Positions 24,176 to 37,400 are shown, counted from the first letter of the stretch. The stretch: 64,000 bases of DNA from Micromussa lordhowensis (GCA_964020085.1 OZ026597.1:22449721-22513720), one strand, 5' to 3'. The notes: generated from the sequence alone by a model not told the origin. Translations and numbers: made by a program.

Positions 24176-25437
24176 AAAGAATAATTTTTTTAAAAAATTC
24201 CAAAGTTATTTAATTTATTGCGGGCGACCAGCGGAGCCCGCAATCCTAATCTCAACATTGGTTTCAAACGCATGCGCGGCAGTTATATAGCCTTGCAGTG
24301 ACTCGAATTTAGCAAAAAGAGTCGTCCTTCCAAATATTTGTCCTTAGGGACACTAAGAACCAATGAAATGAAAGGACGTAATTTTAGCACAGGCGCTTTG
24401 ACCACGCGAGACAAACACGAAGCAGCAGTAATTTGAGCACAGGCGTTCTGACCGCTAGAAACCAACACCAAGCAGAAGACAATTCTCACCAAAGCATAGC
24501 TGTTTCACCTTCCATAGTCAATGATCTTTAATGTAGTTGAAGGGTCAAATAATATGTAAATTTCGCCTTCTTGAAGCTAAGAATGTCAAGAATCACGTGC
24601 AGTTCATGCAGAAGTGGCGGTCCATAAATTGGAATGCACACAACACAATTTTATCACGTGGACGACGTCTATTTCGTCGAAGAATCACGTGCAGCTCATG
24701 CATAGCTGGCGCGCCGTCCAATCAAAATCGAGCTTGTGAACTTGTGATCGGAACGTTTCCTGTCCGTGTCTGTTGTTGTCGGGTTACATCAAATGACCTT
24801 GACTAATCAATATGTCCATTTTATAATCAACAGTGTTTTTATTTACAACGTGAAAAAATAACCATTTTGTCAAACCCAACACAAAATAGAACTAGTGTAT
24901 AATCAAACTGGTGTTACTGTTTCACAAGGTCAGTAAAACCACTCTTAGGTCCCTTTGTCTCGTTTTAGGGAAAACAATCACCCACACTATGCAACCCTTT
25001 ATTGCCCTGCAAATATAAATGCCCAAAATGGAAAAAGAACACAACGCCACTGTTTTACAATGAATTCGTTAACATCAGTGAAACAAATCATGCATAGCCC
25101 TCGCCCGCACTTCCTAACCTGTGGTTATTACTAGTAATATGTATAAATGCGTTTTTTTAATCAAAGTTAATGGTAAATGTGTTCGCATACTTTCGTGATG
25201 AACGAATGAGATTCTCTCACAATAGGCTTATTGATATTTACGTGGCAAATTTCACCATCAAGGTTCGCTTTCTACAAGTGCAAGCTTGTATAATTTCAAC
25301 TGACATGAACGAATTTCCAAACGAGGGAATATGAAAAGAACACCCAAGTGGAAAGAGCAACTTTGTTCAACGTAAAATTATCAGCCCAGTCGAAAACGTC
25401 TTACTCTGAACAGTTAGTTAACTGAGTAGCTCCACAT
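24176..25437. other. Intergenic region after ATAT1
   Basis: No exon was supported. A GC-rich hairpin at 24217-24244 (ATTGCGGGC..GCCCGCAAT) stands out. Two partly similar segments around 24590 and 24680 share AAGAATCACGTGCAG(T/C)TCATGCA, a local duplication of roughly 90-bp spacing. Confidence 0.5.
24217..24244. repeat. GC-rich hairpin with AGCGGAGCCC loop side
   Basis: ATTGCGGGC pairs with GCCCGCAAT around a short loop containing ACCAGCGGA. The AGCGGAGCCC string recurs beside another hairpin at 45540-45570. It may be the end structure of an interspersed repeat. Confidence 0.45.
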
Positions 25438-25439
25438 GA

Positions 25440-25757
25440 TAGCGTCCGAACTACACCGGAGAAATTTGAAAACGCATCTTTTTATTTGTATGGTTAGTCC
25501 CACCGTCCACACTAATCCGTCACGAAAACGCCGCCTTTACGTTTACGTGTGAACGGAAAACACCTTGAAAACGGAGCTTTTCGAATAACGATGGCTTCAC
25601 GGTAATCATGTGATTTCCCTCAAACACAAATCCGAAACAACCGGTGATTGTTGCGTTTTCAAAATTTCTCCGGCAAAGTGTAAACGGAAAACATTTGATG
25701 CGTTTTCAGAGTGAAATCTCCGTTTCCAAATTCCTCCGGCGTAGTGTGGACGGCGCC
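25440..25757. mobile_element. Non-autonomous DNA element, about 318 bp
   Basis: The left end GCGTCCGAACTACACCGGAG followed by AAATTTGAAAACG matches the reverse complement of the right end (CGTTTTCAGAGTG...CTCCGGCGTAGTGTGGACGGCGCC). Internal pieces such as GTCCACACTAATCCG and CGTTTTCAAAATTTCTCCGG repeat the terminal motif. No coding capacity is present. Exact borders and target duplication are uncertain. Confidence 0.65.
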
Positions 25758-25900
25758 TAAGTTTGCTAGCCAATCATGGTAACCGCGTGTCTGAGAGTCG
25801 AAATTATCCTTTGGTCACTTTGGCCTTTGCGGAGTGGAAACTTCTCTCCAATATAGTCCTCTCCCTGAGGCTCCTTGCGGGATACCTTCATGTATGCTTC

Positions 25901-25930
25901 CAACAACAACAACAACAACAACAACAACAG
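25901..25930. repeat. (CAA)n microsatellite
   Basis: About nine consecutive AAC/CAA triplets create artificial poly-Asn and poly-Leu open frames on the two strands. No gene is inferred. Confidence 0.9.
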
Positions 25931-27145
25931 TCCTTTATTTAAACACGATTTGGTTAAAAGCAACAGATTTGCTTGTGGGTTCGTGTATTTAGCTAAAAGT
26001 TTAAGAATAACAGAAATATATACAGTAATGATAAATCTCATACGTATTCATGCACTTCCCCTGGGAAGACCTCGGATTACCCCAACCAAAGATCAACCAA
26101 AGATGACAATGGCCGCTATTGACGACGTGTATCAGGCGAGACTTGACTATGGGGTGACTCGACTAGAGTTGTTTTCAACTGAGTATTGAAAATAATTCAG
26201 ATTTGCTTTGGTTTTTCTTTACTAGCCTATATGATTGGTTTGAGAGAACTTCGGGGTCTACTCAACCAATCAGGTGGGATACACTTGTTCGCATGCGTGC
26301 GACAAGTTCGAGTTTTGATTGGTTCACATTGGTGTAATTTTTTACATTTGTTGTGATTGGTCATATAGTAATTGCTTTAGATTTGCTTATACGATACCCA
26401 TGCGAAAACTGCTCAAATATGCAATGTACGACAATAATATATTTAAAAAAATGTAACATATGGATTGAATATTTTCGGTTGTTTAAGACGGAGTAATTTT
26501 ATTTTTTTTAAGAAATGCGATTTGTGAAGTGTGTCAGCAGTTGTTTTTTGAAGTTCTGTCTCGGCTTTGTCGATTGTGATCTGATTAAACGTCTGTTGGA
26601 AAATTACTGCGTTCTTATTTTGCAGTTATATTTATCACGAGGAAGGGCCCACAGTTACATGTGTAGAAATGACACACATAGCATACATGCTACCCTGGTT
26701 ATTCCCTTTCTACTCACATTGCTCGGATTTCTCAGATTTGCGGAATGCCACATTTTATAAGCAATAAGAAGCGAACTGTATGTAGCATGGTACACTCGGA
26801 GACATTGAGATTAATTCAATAGCATTGCATACCATACCAGTGTCGTTAACTGACGCTTCAGTGTTAAATAGAATGTTCATTACAAATACAGAGCAATTCT
26901 CGTGCGATGTTAGGATTGGTACGCCACGCTCACGTAAACGAGACTACTTTGTTCTGCGCTATTTGTTGTAGCAGGAATTGTCACTGCTCCAAGTAACGAA
27001 ACATGCTGAAACCAAACATAGGAATACCACCTCTTCTTGATCAATCAATGACATCATACTAAAATCATTCCTGTATTACCTCATTTGTCAAACGATTTAG
27101 CATATCGATACAACGTGAAAATGTTTTCGACTTCTTCTTCGAGGA
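25931..27145. other. Intergenic, no gene seen
   Basis: Only short unsupported open frames are present. Several CCAATCA-type motifs occur around 26265-26360, with no convincing promoter context. Confidence 0.45.
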
Positions 27146-27146
27146 A

Positions 27147-27395
27147 AATCCTCCGTAGGAAAAAAGATGGCGGCTGTACATTTTAACACAATACCTTGCG
27201 AACCTAACTCGGCCCATTATGTACGAGGAAAGCCATGTCCTGGCAATATTACCCCTGAACTAACGATATTGTGTATGCCAGGCTTGAAGATTTTAGATCT
27301 TTTCCGTCCGTTTTCATGAGCGTTGTTAAGGTTCCCATGCGCAAAGAATTATGGGTAAATCTACCAGTCCGCCATCTGTTTTCCTACGGGGGATT
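27147..27395. mobile_element. MITE with AATCC(T/C)CCGTAGG ends, 249 bp
   Basis: The left end AATCCTCCGTAGGAAAAAAG followed by ATGGCGG is inverted at the right end (CCGCCATCTGTTTTCCTACGGGGGATT). This gives inverted repeats of about 27 bp with two or three mismatches. The interior is non-coding. Confidence 0.75.
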
Positions 27396-27657
27396 GAGTT
27401 CGATGCCTGTTCGAGTGTAAGTCAGATGTCTTCCAATCAAACGGCGACTGCTGCGACTTGCTAAGTTTCAAAAAGTAAAACAAAACGGACAACGGGCTAA
27501 AAAGTAACCTCTGCAACTTTTATCCTTGTTACGTCTATTACTCTATTTTTTAAGGCCAGTTATTAGTTGTATCCTCCACTTATTTACTGCGTTTGGTTTG
27601 ATATTATGAACGAGTAAGTAACATAGGACAACCATGGTACTGTCAACTTCTTTTAAA

Positions 27658-27715
27658 GGAGCTCAGTCACGGTATTTTAAGTTATTTTGGCCCCGTACAG
27701 GATTACCTTTAAAAA
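27658..27715. repeat. Dispersed repeat copy 2 (GGAGCTCAGTCACGGTATTT)
   Basis: It matches the repeat at 12584-12650 through GGAGCTCAGTCACGGTATTT and the following AAGTTATTTTGG and CCTTTAAA segments. The class is unknown. Confidence 0.6.
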
Positions 27716-30700
27716 ACATATAGGCTTAACGTAGCTGGAATATCTTTTTCAGTTATTCTTTCTTGTAGCCCCCCTCCCCCTCTGCCTCCCCCCGCAAAAA
27801 AAAAAACAAAGCTCAGCTGCTGGTTTTCTCCTACCAAAACCGACATTGCCTTTCTGAAACCTAAAACTTGTAACAGTATTTGGCTAAGGACATCTGCAAA
27901 GGTCAAACGAGGCATGCGTAAGTTGAACATTCAAAGATTGATAACTCTTGTTGGTTTCGTTAGACAGCTCGTTAATATCTTGCGTGGACTTGTCATTTCC
28001 TCTTTCAGACGTGCTTCCGTTGTAATTTACAATTGCATCGTGGTTGTTATGATAGGACATGACAAGGCGTTTTGATCACGGGCTGCTGCAATACTGCATG
28101 GTGTCTGTGACTGTAAGTGATGAGAAACAACTTCTTCGGCGCCAAGACAACCCTGACAGGATTGGCGCCTTTGATGAGAGGTTTATTTTTGCAAATTAAA
28201 ATTTTCGAAGAAACCTCCAAGGCATTTAACAACGTTTAGGATCGAACGCTTGAGTGCTTTGAGTTTGCTTGAAGCAGTTATAAGTAAAGCCGCTATTCAC
28301 ACGGTGTGAGATTTTTTTTATTTTGTAAAAAGGCCCCATAAAGACTATACTAGCTTCTAAATTAGCCTCGCTCGCTACACACATGTTCCAGTTTAAAAAT
28401 AGGGTTTGATATTGAACAATAATGGCGTCATTGTTTAGCTAATAAAATATCGAAAGCTACTCAAAGTGTTGAAGAGCTCAATGACGTAACTACACCTAGC
28501 GATGTGGTAAACAAGTATAATATTTAAAAGGTTTCTGACTGATGTTTACAAGAATCTTTGCCAAGGTTTAAGACTACGGATTCCGCTTATCTAAATAATG
28601 AAAGTCTCTGATCGTAGCCTTTCCTAGAACTAATTACAAACTCCCACCGGATAGAAAACTCCCATAGCTATTTTAAAGTTCGTTTACATGTCATAGGTAA
28701 AAGGTTAGCTTGTACAACTGAACAGGGTTGAAATGAAACTGGGTGAAAGCTTTCGAAAGGTTGCGCAAATGGAACGTTATGCCGGTAAAGATAGCGTGTA
28801 GTTTCATAGAAAAAAACACGTTATCGTCTTCGTGTGAAACAATACCAGCTTGCCCACCTTGTTTGCGTAGTCGGCACTCCCAAGAGCGATAAGGCAGAGG
28901 CCAAGACATCAAGTGAGGGTCTCTTCCTTTTTCTTGCGCGCGCTCACGAAAGGCCCTGCCAGGCGCCATGGAAATTTCCAGCAGTTTCCAGAATTATTTT
29001 GCAAATTCTGTTGCCAGTTCAATTGCTGCTGAGGCTTCACTTGCTTAGTAAACTCTTCCTAGAGATTAGCCCCAATGCACTGGACGCTTCAGTTTAAGGA
29101 TATCTAGCTACTGAGCGCTAATTGCTTTGCGCGGGTGGTTTCGAATCGCGCATTCACATTATAGTGCTTTTGTATTTATCTTTTATCTATGAGATGTTTC
29201 AGTTCAATATCGGAACTTTCTTAATTTGAAAATAATCGGACCAAAAACCGCGGTCTAATCCCGTGTGCTCGATTTAAGCAATTTTAGTTCTCGAATGTGC
29301 CGATCGTGGGATAAATAATATCAATATTAAGGACGGTTCCAGTTTTGTTTCAGGGCAATCTTTCAATAACAAGTTTTTATCAGACTTACTTAGTACTTCA
29401 TACTTTACTTTATTAGCATACACAGCATTAAAAAGTATTTCAGAAAAAACTGAATTGTTTGTCCTCTTTATCTGAAACTGGATGACAGTGTTTCGTGCAG
29501 ACCTGGCTTGCTTTTCCTTCCTGCGGAGGAAAAGAGACTCGCGCTAGGAAGGAGCGGCTTGACACAGACCTTGGAACATATACTTGGATATTTTTAAGAG
29601 TCATGCTCTTATTTGGCCTGTCCTATAGAGTAACTATCATAAGTCGATAATAGTTAAAATAGCAGCGTTTAGTTTTTTAATCAATGTGCAACTGCCCCCT
29701 CCACTCGTAATTGAAAAACCCTCAGAAATCCCCAAGACCTTTCACTGAAGTTTTATTAACCATTAATTTAGAGTTAATAGTGTGCGCACAAAGTAGGTTT
29801 TATTTCAAAGTTTATTAATATTGCATTAATGGCCGTTAGTATCGCAATTTCGACTGAACTTTAGTATAAACTAGATGGTGTAAATATTTTTAATTATTAA
29901 TTTGTTCTAATGCACCTGAGTAAAACTCTATCAAGGCCATTCTTTTCGTCCGTCTTTCCAGAATTTTTTGAGCTTGAGGAAGTTTTGATTGCTTTATTTA
30001 CTGATTTGTTTAATCGTTTGTAATTTTTGTATCATTGTTTGCTTGTTTGCTTTCGTCTGTTTTTTGCATGTAGCTGTAGCTTCACTGACATGCATAGAAA
30101 TATTTTGACTGAATGGAAAAATGAACTTAATTGGAAAGGAAATTGTAGCTATGAATGGCTGCCAAACAGTGTTTGTTTGGTTAGTTTTCCAAGAAGTTAA
30201 TGATATCATATGAACAAGGGCTATAATTTATAGAAGAAAATCTAGTGTGTTTTGGTCTAACAGCTGCACAGTTATGGCTCATTCCAAATTAAGCTGTATA
30301 TCACTGTCACTGAGATGAAAAGCCGAACACCGCCGAGAGCAGGGGCAAGTGGAGGCAACTCATTTCTGGCACTACGACCCACCTGAGAGAAACAAGCAAC
30401 AAAACTAACTTCGAGCGAGACTTTTAACCGGAAGCGTTATTTTGGCACCAGCAAAACCAGAAATAACGAAACGCGTTGAATTTTCTAAGCTGACTCTGTT
30501 CGCGAATCTCAGTATGAATTTCATTGGTGTACCGTTTCCAATGTTTGCACATATATTATAATTCATCAAAAGAATAAAAGAAGTATACAGAGTTATAGAA
30601 AAACAAAACACTCAAATACATACGGAAGAAATAGAAAAAAGGTTATATATTCAATGACAAGTCTAAAAGCTTTATCAGATTTCTCTTCAAACAAATCTAA

Positions 30701-32697
30701 ATTAGTAATGTTATGTAAAATGTTCCAACTATCCACTATTCGATTTTAAAAGATTTGTCCTAGCATAGTTCTTCTTCCGTTTAGTGTTTTCTAAGCCCTC
30801 TGAGGATGTGGCGCTCTTCTACGGAGTAAAAATTTAAGTATTTAGTAAAATCGCATTTAGTAAATTCACATCTACCAGTAGCACTGAAATCACGTGCACT
30901 TGTCCGTTCTTCAATTGTATCGGATACAAACTTGAAACTCATTACAGAAAGCTGCTACAGTTCAGAGTGGTTAAAAATTGTCCAAAAAATTTAACAGTGG
31001 GTTGTATGACTGCCGCGTGGCTGTGCAAATAGGCAGCTCATTTTTTCCTAGCGCTTACACTCTCGATTCTACTGCAAAGGCTTGTAAAATTCCGTCCAAT
31101 GCTCAGTTCTCTTCCAAAAACCAATAATCAAGCCATTTTGTGCAGTTAATCACGCTGTGGTCGATATCAGTCTTCGTTTTCAAGTATGTCCTTAGTTTAA
31201 GTAAAAACTCGTGAGTCATTAACGAAAATAAATTTAAATTAAATTACTTTGTCCGTGCATTTGCTCATTCAATGCGCGAGATTAGTTTAATTTTGTCGTT
31301 CTCGTGCATTCCAAATAACAAGCAAACCGCACAGAATGTGGTTGAAAATTCAAATTTCATGTCTATACAACGAACGATTCTTTGTTGATAATTGTGCAAC
31401 AAAATAAACAAGAGGTTTCCACAAAAATGGGAAACATGCTCAATCAGTTAACATTAGATCACGAGTGATCATCTTTGCGGAAAATAAAAACATGCCAACA
31501 ATTTTGTTCCTGCCTTACAGTTTCAGGTGCCGGAAATGTTTGAGAAGTTCATGGTCTCTTATTTATTCGTGCGTCTATCTTGTCATTGGTCTGTGAGCTA
31601 TTGCAAACTTTGTGTAGTCATTTCACAATTTTTGATCAGAACTATTCCAAAAGTTCCATAATCAATATTGATTTAAACACACTCGCCACATTGTCCACTT
31701 ATGGAGCAATGGATCATCATTTAATGACGTAACTTGCGCAATAAGTGAATCACTTTCCCTCTTATATAACTGAAACAAACCTCAATTTCTCATAACAAAT
31801 ATTTCAGTTTTCCAAAAATACTTCTTACGTTTTCCTTCAGTACTTCGTCCAAGTGCATTCTTAGTGATCTCACTTTTTGTCTGTATGTGCACTTTTCTTC
31901 TCTTCATACTTGTATCCATAACTTACTCGCACGAATGAAGTGTTTTTTCCTTAGACACAATTGATTGCTAATTCTGGCCATACTTCAGGAAGCTGAAGTA
32001 CACGTTTTTCCATCTCTCTAGTTCAGTGCAGCCATATCTCGCTATCTGCCCTCGTTAGCAGTTACTGGAGCATGTTACTTGTAGCCTTGACGCAAATCGC
32101 AAACAAACAAGAGCTGATACCATCTGAGAAAACCCAATATGCCCTCACAAAATGCAAGTTAATTGGCTCGCCATTTGCAAACCCTTCGTGCATAACAACA
32201 CTTCTCAAGATGGCTTCACTTAATCGAACCTCCGTGGGATCGTAGTGCGTGGCAATGTTCTGCTTCTTTGACAAGCTAATTACAAGGAATGAAAGCGCTA
32301 CATTGTTAAATTATAACGCACTCGTATATCCTTTATTTTTGAGAAAGTTTTGTTCCTCTTTGATACGACAGATTAACTGTTTGAGTACTTACTTGGTCAT
32401 GCGGTACAAACGGCCATTAATAACCTTAGATGGCCGCTCATTTGAGTAGAAGGTCACGTCAAAATCTGCGCAACCTTTAGAAACATCGGCAATTATCACC
32501 AAAACAAAAGGCAGCTTTCCGATTGGCTGCTTTGTAATAAACACTTTAGACCAAAAAGAGTTTCGCTCGCATAAGTAATGAACGTTGATATCGGACAGTG
32601 TACGAGATTGTGACTGAGAAAATCGAAGAACAACATGGTTTGTCCCGTGGAGGGCAAGGATTTTGGATGGTTCTTGCGCAAATAAGTGGTATTTTAC
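27716..32697. other. Intergenic, no gene supported
   Basis: About 5 kb without linked coding exons. Overlapping open frames at 28691-29097 on both strands have no recognisable motif and no in-phase neighbours. A polypyrimidine stretch rich in C lies at 27768-27790. Confidence 0.45.
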
Positions 32698-33478
32698 ATG
32701 CTTGGATTTGCCGCAATGTTGTCCGAAAAGTTGGAAGGATGGCTCACCATATTAAGTAAGTAACTGCACAACTGAGTGAAAATTATAAATCGGAAATCAA
32801 TGAAGAATAGTCTACTAATTCGAGTTTGAAATTCTTCCTTTCACGTTGTCAGCCGAGGACGGAAGCGAGTGGCTTAACCGATTGTGTGTGCTGTTTTCAA
32901 ACGAAAAGAAACTGAGGACGTTCATCGATGATAATGTGAGTTGTTGCTGAGCCCTCTCTTGTAAAAAGTTATACAACACAAAGGGAGGTTAGCCTTTGCT
33001 GACATGAGATTTTAAGTGACCAATGCTTGTTCTTTTATCTCTTTAAAGGAATATCTTGACTGTGTACGGTTTCTGGCGGCGACAACTAAAATCAAGGCCA
33101 AACTCTGCGACTGTTCCGATCTGATCTCGAATCCAACACACGAAGGTAACTTCATTAAGTTTAATTCATTTTTTTTAAAATCATTTTGGACGAATCTATC
33201 ATGTGTCCGTAACAAGCAATGGAATATTGACTTATTCAAAGTATGAAACCGGTATCACAATATTAAAATGGCCCCTAAATTTGATTTCTCTGGCCGCCTC
33301 CAAGCTTGTTTTTACGTCATGCGTTACTTTGGTGAATATATTCAAACAGCAATCTCTCGAAATCTCTCCCGCAGCTCAATCATTGTCAGAACTCCATCAC
33401 GGGCCGCAACGGACAACTAGACAAGAATATATTTCAATAAGTAAACACATTTCATTCTTTTGCATCGTCAGCGACTAA
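32698..33478 (+). CDS. Unrecognised small multi-exon protein (tentative)
   Basis: Four exons join in phase with consensus donors: 32698-32755 (GTAAGT), 32853-32935 (GTGAGT), 33049-33145 (GTAACT) and from 33375. The peptide begins MLGFAAMLSEKLEGWLTIL, then EDGSEWLNRLCVLFSNEKKL, RTFIDDNEYLDCVRFLAATT, KIKAKLCDCSDLISNPTHE and AQSLSELHHGPQRTTRQEY. If the last exon is read through, translation stops at 33476-33478. Alternatively exon 3 can splice directly in phase to 33472. That continues as ATKLVAVTGIAVAITAVPF, a likely membrane helix, and ends at 33695. The 31-nt gap between 33440 and 33472 is too short for an ordinary intron, so the two endings are alternatives. No domain was recognised. The in-phase junctions are the main support. 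Confidence 0.4.
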
Positions 33479-33695
33479 ATTGGTAGCCGTCACTGGCATC
33501 GCCGTGGCTATAACTGCTGTACCATTTGTGAAATTCGTTTATTCGCGGTTTTGTCAGCAAACAATTCTTAACGTCAATGTTCGATCTAACCATCTCAAAA
33601 TGATTATTGGCGTCAAGTTTTCATGGGTTGTTCTGTTGAGTTTTTCCGACTTAGAAGCGGTGGAAGATTTACTATTTTGTAGGTTGGTTAAATAA

Positions 33696-35175
33696 CCTTT
33701 TATTATACATAATTATTATTCTGTTTTTTGTTTTAAACAATCAGAGAGTAAACTCGCTTGTTTGGAATACTGATGACAAAAACAAACTCGAACATGAGTG
33801 CGGAATATTTCCTTGGTCCACTAATTTCTTTATGGCTAGCCAAAGTAGGCCGTATCTTTGTTTACACTCGCTGATCTTGTAAAAGCATGACAAAGGTCTT
33901 TGTTTATGATGCTGCGTTCTGTTTTCATAGCGGCAAATCATCGCGAGCAACATTGACCAAACCACTCGTCGTAAGTTGGTGCAGGAATCCGAAGCTGTAG
34001 ACAGAAACATCGATGAAAATAAGTACTCTTATTTTAGCTCCAAATTGGTCATTTCAGTCCCCGGGCTATAATGTTTAGTCACCCTCAAGCAATTTCTTTT
34101 GTTCAGACAAATTGCCGCACTTTTGCATTTCCTTTCTGGGTTATTAGTTTCTACCTTAAGGTTTGAAGTAAATTCTCTGTCGAAGACTACTAACATTAAA
34201 CAAGTTCCAAAGATTTTTCTGGCAGATCGTAGTAAAATAAAAACCTTTTCTTCTAGATTTCCATCCTCTGTTGACAATGACACAAATAGCGGGGCCTATA
34301 TTCACCTGTAGTCTTGTTCTCCGTCAGCTTTTAGCTTTATGTTGGCGGTTTTTGTACGTAACTATTGTCCAACTTGTTAACGTGTCAATCAAAGACGCCG
34401 ACTGAACCGAAATTCTCTATGATCTTGCCGCGGCGAGTACAAGGGCTTTCTCAATATAGAGATTTCTAAACGATTGCCTGCTGATAATTTTGTAGTAGAA
34501 GTTTATAAATTTGTTGGGTAAATTGTATAAATATTTACGTTTTATATTGTTAAATATTTGTCTCTTTTTCACCGCATTTTGGCGACTCATTTAGTCTTTC
34601 GGCGTGTCTTTTGAAATCGCAAATGGTCAAAACATTCCCCACCTTGTCTGCACTAATTGTTTTATGAAGTCTTTAATTTTTGTTGGTGTTAGCAAATTCA
34701 CTCACAAAGACTCAATGCTGGATTTAAAACATGGCTTTGCGGTTTTTCATTGCGCTAAAAGAGGGATTACTTGAAACAATCATTTCCCTTTCAAATAGTA
34801 ATTACACATGATGTCGATCAATGCAAGTCACGTCATAAAGTATTTTTATTTGCTTTTTGCGAATACAACTTCGTGCGATGGAAAAAACCCTTTTTTAAAT
34901 CTCGGTTAGCGTATTGCAATTACAACCTCGACATTGCGAAACATGTCGTCTTTTCGTGTTTGATTCAATAGGTTTCGCAAAGGTGTTTATTAAGTGTAGA
35001 GCTTTTTTATCGCAAAATAAATTTACAGGTTTATTAGTTATTCTTTTTGGCGGAATTACTTTAATATTTATGTTCACGTGGAAAGCTTCTCGTTACAATC
35101 AACAGATTTTATCTGTATAGCGGTTGTTGAAAGAACTTGCTCTCTTCACGAGAAGTATTTCTATCGTTGTTGAGA
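33696..35175. other. Intergenic or 3' region of the tentative gene; no exon confirmed
   Basis: A plus-strand frame ending at 35120 (AFLSQNKFTGLLVILFGGIT and on) encodes a plausible hydrophobic helix after a weak acceptor at 34970. No in-phase partner exon was found. Confidence 0.35.
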
Positions 35176-35179
35176 ATTA

Positions 35180-35566
35180 GGGCCTGATTACATGAGCCGG
35201 GCTGGCCCGGTTAGCCGGGCTGCCTCGGTGTGCCGAGATGACTTTCAGCCCGGTATTACATGAGGCGAGCCAGCCCGGTTGATGGCTGATGCGATGAACC
35301 GTGGGAAACTGGAGCAAGCTTGATTTTGTACTCTCATTGGCTTCATGAGCCGGGCTGGCCCGGCAAACGCGATTACATGGAAAAATCTCAGCCCGGTTAG
35401 CCGGGATCCCGGCACTGCGATACCGGGATCTCGGCTAACCGGGCTGGCCCGGTTGTCATGTAATCGCGAAGTTGATTTTTGTTGCGTTTAACAAACGTGC
35501 CGAGATCCCGGCAAACTGAACACCAGCCCGGCTAACCGGGCCAGCCCGGTTCATGTAATCAGGCCC
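35180..35566. mobile_element. PIF/Harbinger-type MITE, 387 bp, TTA target duplication
   Basis: The element starts GGGCCTGATTACATGAGCCG and ends with the inverse (CGGTTCATGTAATCAGGCCC). TTA flanks it on both sides (35177-35179 and 35567-35569), the hallmark 3-bp duplication of PIF/Harbinger. The interior is a dense set of palindromic CCGGGCTGGCCCGG and AGCCGGG units, some next to ATTACATG copies, so the element looks built from nested or duplicated ends. Confidence 0.9.
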
Positions 35567-35569
35567 TTA

Positions 35570-36963
35570 AAAGGGAGCGATCAATCGTTTTAGTAGGAAT
35601 ATTGAGTTTCCTAAAATTGTCATGTCTCCTCAAGAAACTGGCTGATCTTTAATTGTTAAAAAAAAATAAAACCAATTTTCACCTTAACTTTCAATATTAA
35701 TGCTGTTTTTTAAAGCGAACGTTTATGCCGCGTTTTAATTTACGTGGGATTCCAAAAAGGCATTTAACTGGTGGTACTAGAAGTAAATGTAAAGCAATGT
35801 AAATTGTTTTGAAAGCATTTTTATCAGTTCATTCATTCAAGAGTAATTGTTCCGCCTGTTTAAGATGTATCATTCTTTGACATTATTCTAGCTCGAATCA
35901 ACTTAAAGATATTGGGACTTGTTATAAAGCCAACAAAAATATAAGACGTATTTTTATTTTGTTGTTTGGTGGAAGTGTTTTGTTTGATGTATTTTGTGTA
36001 GTCTATACTAGTTATCTTTAAAACTCTCCGTTTCTAGAAACTCGACCTCAATGTGTCGTTACAGTTATTCGTTTTCAGTGGCTTTTTCTTTAATCTACCA
36101 GAAGATCCTACTTACTTAAGATCAATTTACTAGGATTTTTGCTAGTTTCAGTTAAAAAATGATAATTCGATAATCCCATCGATCTCGGATTTTAAATATG
36201 AAATAGTTCATGTCCGGCATCTTCCGATTATTATGGTTCTGTTGCCACGAAATAAAAATAAACGTCCCTCCCTGAAAAACAAAAGAGGATTTGACGATGG
36301 CGTTCTCTTTGCAGGCGTGACAACAGGAGCTAGTAATAAGCTGACCACAGGAAAAAGAACAGTATTTCACATCTAGGTATAGGGATGACGTTTAATCAAA
36401 TATATTTCAATTAAGAAAATTGACTATCTTTAAACTCGTCAGGTGATCCAAACAGAACACATGCCAGCATAGCTGTTAAACTTTTCTTACCCCACCAAAA
36501 TCAGTGTAAGCCATTTAAAAGAATTAATTAACAATTCTAAAGCTGGTACGACGATCCAAAACAAACCATGAACAGGCATTATTATCAACATCTCCAAATT
36601 CTCATTTCTCGTGAGCAAAATGAAACAAGGAAGATTTATTATTAAAAATAATAACATGCAAGCAATAAAACAAAACCCAACACGGCTGCAAATTTCAATT
36701 CGACCAGGATAGAGGACCCGCATGAAAACCAGCTGAGGCTGACGTGGCTTCTTCTCGAAATATTGTAATTTATTAGGGGCCTTCCCGACCACCACAAAAG
36801 GAAAAACTTCAAAAATGCTATAAAGTTGTGAAACGCAAACAAAATTCTTCAATCAAAACATCAAACATAATGCTTACAAGATAATCCAGAAGAAATCACT
36901 CGGTCGTTTGATATTGCTTACCCCTCGTGTGCACTATGAAATAAAGAAGAGTTCTTGTTGAAG
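35570..36963. other. Intergenic between two Harbinger MITEs
   Basis: The only notable open frame is on the minus strand at 36487-36852 and is hydrophobic in its second half (CMLLFLIINLPCFILLTRNE). It has no family motif and no linked exon, so it is not called as a gene. Confidence 0.4.
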
Positions 36964-36966
36964 TTA

Positions 36967-37400
36967 GGGGGTGTTAACATGACACCGGGGGGACTTTCGC
37001 CCCGGAGCGAGTTCACTCCGGTTCCCTCTCATGGCTCTATAGTTGTTTACATGATACCACCACAAAATGTTATGCCGGCGCGAGTCACCCCGGCGTGAGT
37101 TCGCCCCGGTTCTCGCACCGGGGCGAGAATTTCACTCCGGTACGAAATCTCGCAACGGTATCATGTAAACGCGAAACGACCACCCTTTTCGGTGTGAAAT
37201 CGGTCTGCCGGTAGACTGGAACGAGTAGCGCATGCGTAATGTTTGCGATTTTGAACCAAACGTGTATTTTATCAACATGAAATGTACCGTTCAATAACAA
37301 GATATGAAATGACCCAGTCATCATGTAAACGATACGAAATCAAAAAGTCATCTTAGTATGAAACTCGCGCCGGTTCGAGTTTTCTCATGTAAACACCCCC
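36967..37400. mobile_element. PIF/Harbinger-type MITE, 434 bp, TTA target duplication
   Basis: The left end GGGGGTGTTAACATGACACC and right end (TCATGTAAACACCCCC) are inverted repeats, flanked by TTA at 36964-36966 and 37401-37403. Internal CCCCGG/CCGGGGCGAG and CATGTAAAC or CATGATACC motifs recur in both orientations. The design is like that of the element at 35180 but the sequence is different, so it is a second family of the same superfamily. Confidence 0.88.

Noticed and set aside
28691..29097. Overlapping open frames on both strands (Arg-rich minus frame, Leu-rich plus frame)
   Set aside because: They are mirror shadows of each other, with no in-phase neighbouring exon and no motif.
36487..36852. 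121-residue minus-strand open frame with hydrophobic stretches
   Set aside because: Hydrophobic content is common in AT-rich chance frames, an overlapping frame is equally hydrophobic, and no linked exon or family motif was found.
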